A stretch of 14,036 nucleotides of DNA from Chrysochromulina tobinii (Eukaryota; Haptophyta; Prymnesiales; Chrysochromulinaceae): positions 1-14,036 of the forward strand of contig JWZX01002424.1 in the NCBI GenBank assembly GCA_001275005.1, read 5' to 3'. Positions 13,630 through 14,036 of the stretch are shown in pieces. A program made the position numbers and the translations under genes. Every line of letters begins with the position of its first letter. The first letter of the stretch is position 1. The notes below the pieces were generated by a model. It did not search any database. It worked only from the letters and a program-made list of their open reading frames with translations, and was not told the DNA's origin.

Positions 13630-14036
13630 GCCGCACGTATGGTAAGGGCTGAGGATGTATGGATATTTCTCCGGTTGGGTCTACTCCGGCGATTGTTCGT
13701 TCTTTGTTCGTCGGCCCGCCCACGTCCGGCGTGACGCGGTGACGGGTCGCTCCCTCGCTCCACGCTCGGCTTCGTCGCCCTCCGCTCCGCGCGCCGCCCC
13801 CGGTGGGTCGGGCCCCCAGTGGGGTCCCCACGGCGCGCACGCGACGGCCAACGCCCCACGATCCCCGGCGCCGGGACAAAACTCAAAACGGAAGACGACC
13901 GCATGTCGGGCGACCGGCGGTCAGGCGCACTAAGTGGAAAGTGCCAGAGATGGCCCACTCTGACGTGAGCCAAGCCGCCTGGCTCAGGTGGTTCGACACC
14001 TCGGCACGTGTAACTACCTAAAATCACCTTAAACCC
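13630..14036. other. Right edge, 3' flank of the dioxygenase gene
   Basis: About 400 bp without a supported gene. It contains a pyrimidine-rich GC block of CTCGCTCC/CGCTCCGC-like words (about 13745-13800), a GGGCCCC...GGGGTCC hairpin (about 13810-13829), and two consecutive hairpins at 13967-14001. The last 25 bases turn AT-rich. A long minus-strand frame exists here but has the composition of a shadow. A gene beginning beyond the window cannot be excluded. Confidence 0.45.
13967..14001. repeat. Two adjacent small hairpins
   Basis: GAGCCA (13967-13972) pairs with TGGCTC (13980-13985) around a 7-base loop, and directly after it AGGTG (13986-13990) pairs with CACCT (13997-14001) around GTTCGA. 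They abut with no spacer. No tRNA acceptor stem or anticodon arm fits around them. Confidence 0.6.

Noticed and set aside
13986-14001. tRNA T-arm (GGTTCGA)
   Set aside because: The stem is five pairs around a six-base loop, and no acceptor, D or anticodon arms fit on either side.
13380-14027. 215-residue minus-strand frame at the right edge
   Set aside because: Arg/Pro/Ser/His-rich, overlaps the dioxygenase C-terminus on the other strand and shows no domain.
14012-14036. Degenerate telomere repeat (CCTAAA, TTAAACCC at the right edge)
   Set aside because: Only two loose matches to a CCCTAAA-type unit; not tandem, so no telomere can be claimed.

Overview
The window looks like nuclear DNA of a GC-rich unicellular eukaryote, most likely a microalga. 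The genes carry short GT-AG introns (89-238 nt) or none. The protein set is eukaryotic: a kinesin, signal peptidase complex subunit 1, an acyl-CoA-binding protein with Kelch repeats, an AGC-type kinase and a cysteamine/cysteine dioxygenase. One bacterial-type gene (tRNA 2-selenouridine synthase) has gained introns and a presequence-like N-terminus. Tandem repeats fill the two introns of that gene. A haptophyte such as a Chrysochromulina/Prymnesium/Emiliania relative is my best guess, but this is inference and other GC-rich algae are possible.

Layout: (1) 339-1457 (+), an unrecognised 372-residue protein. (2) 1929-4085 (+), an acyl-CoA-binding domain joined to Kelch repeats. (3) 4507-5670 (-), a single-domain Ser/Thr kinase, tail to tail with gene 2. 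(4) 5877-6337 (-), a two-exon SPCS1 gene that no single open frame reveals. (5) 6699-9707 (+), a kinesin with an N-terminal motor, closest by motif to kinesin-8, divergent from SPCS1 across about 360 bp. (6) 10680-12352 (+), tRNA 2-selenouridine synthase in three exons, with an apparent one-base frameshift in exon 1. (7) 12653-13629 (+), a thiol dioxygenase of the ADO/plant cysteine oxidase family in two exons.

The genes do not form one pathway. They are separate eukaryotic transcription units with 200-970 bp between them. The two downstream genes share a theme of sulfur/selenium and oxygen chemistry (a selenium-dependent tRNA modification and an oxygen-consuming thiol dioxygenase), but I see no sequence evidence that they act together. 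I found no RNA genes, transposase, CRISPR array or clear prokaryotic operon.

The parts most worth a second look are the eukaryotic selenouridine synthase, its frameshift, the satellite-like introns with duplicated splice acceptors, the altered ligand residues of the acyl-CoA-binding domain, and the repeat-rich 3' flank of the kinesin gene.
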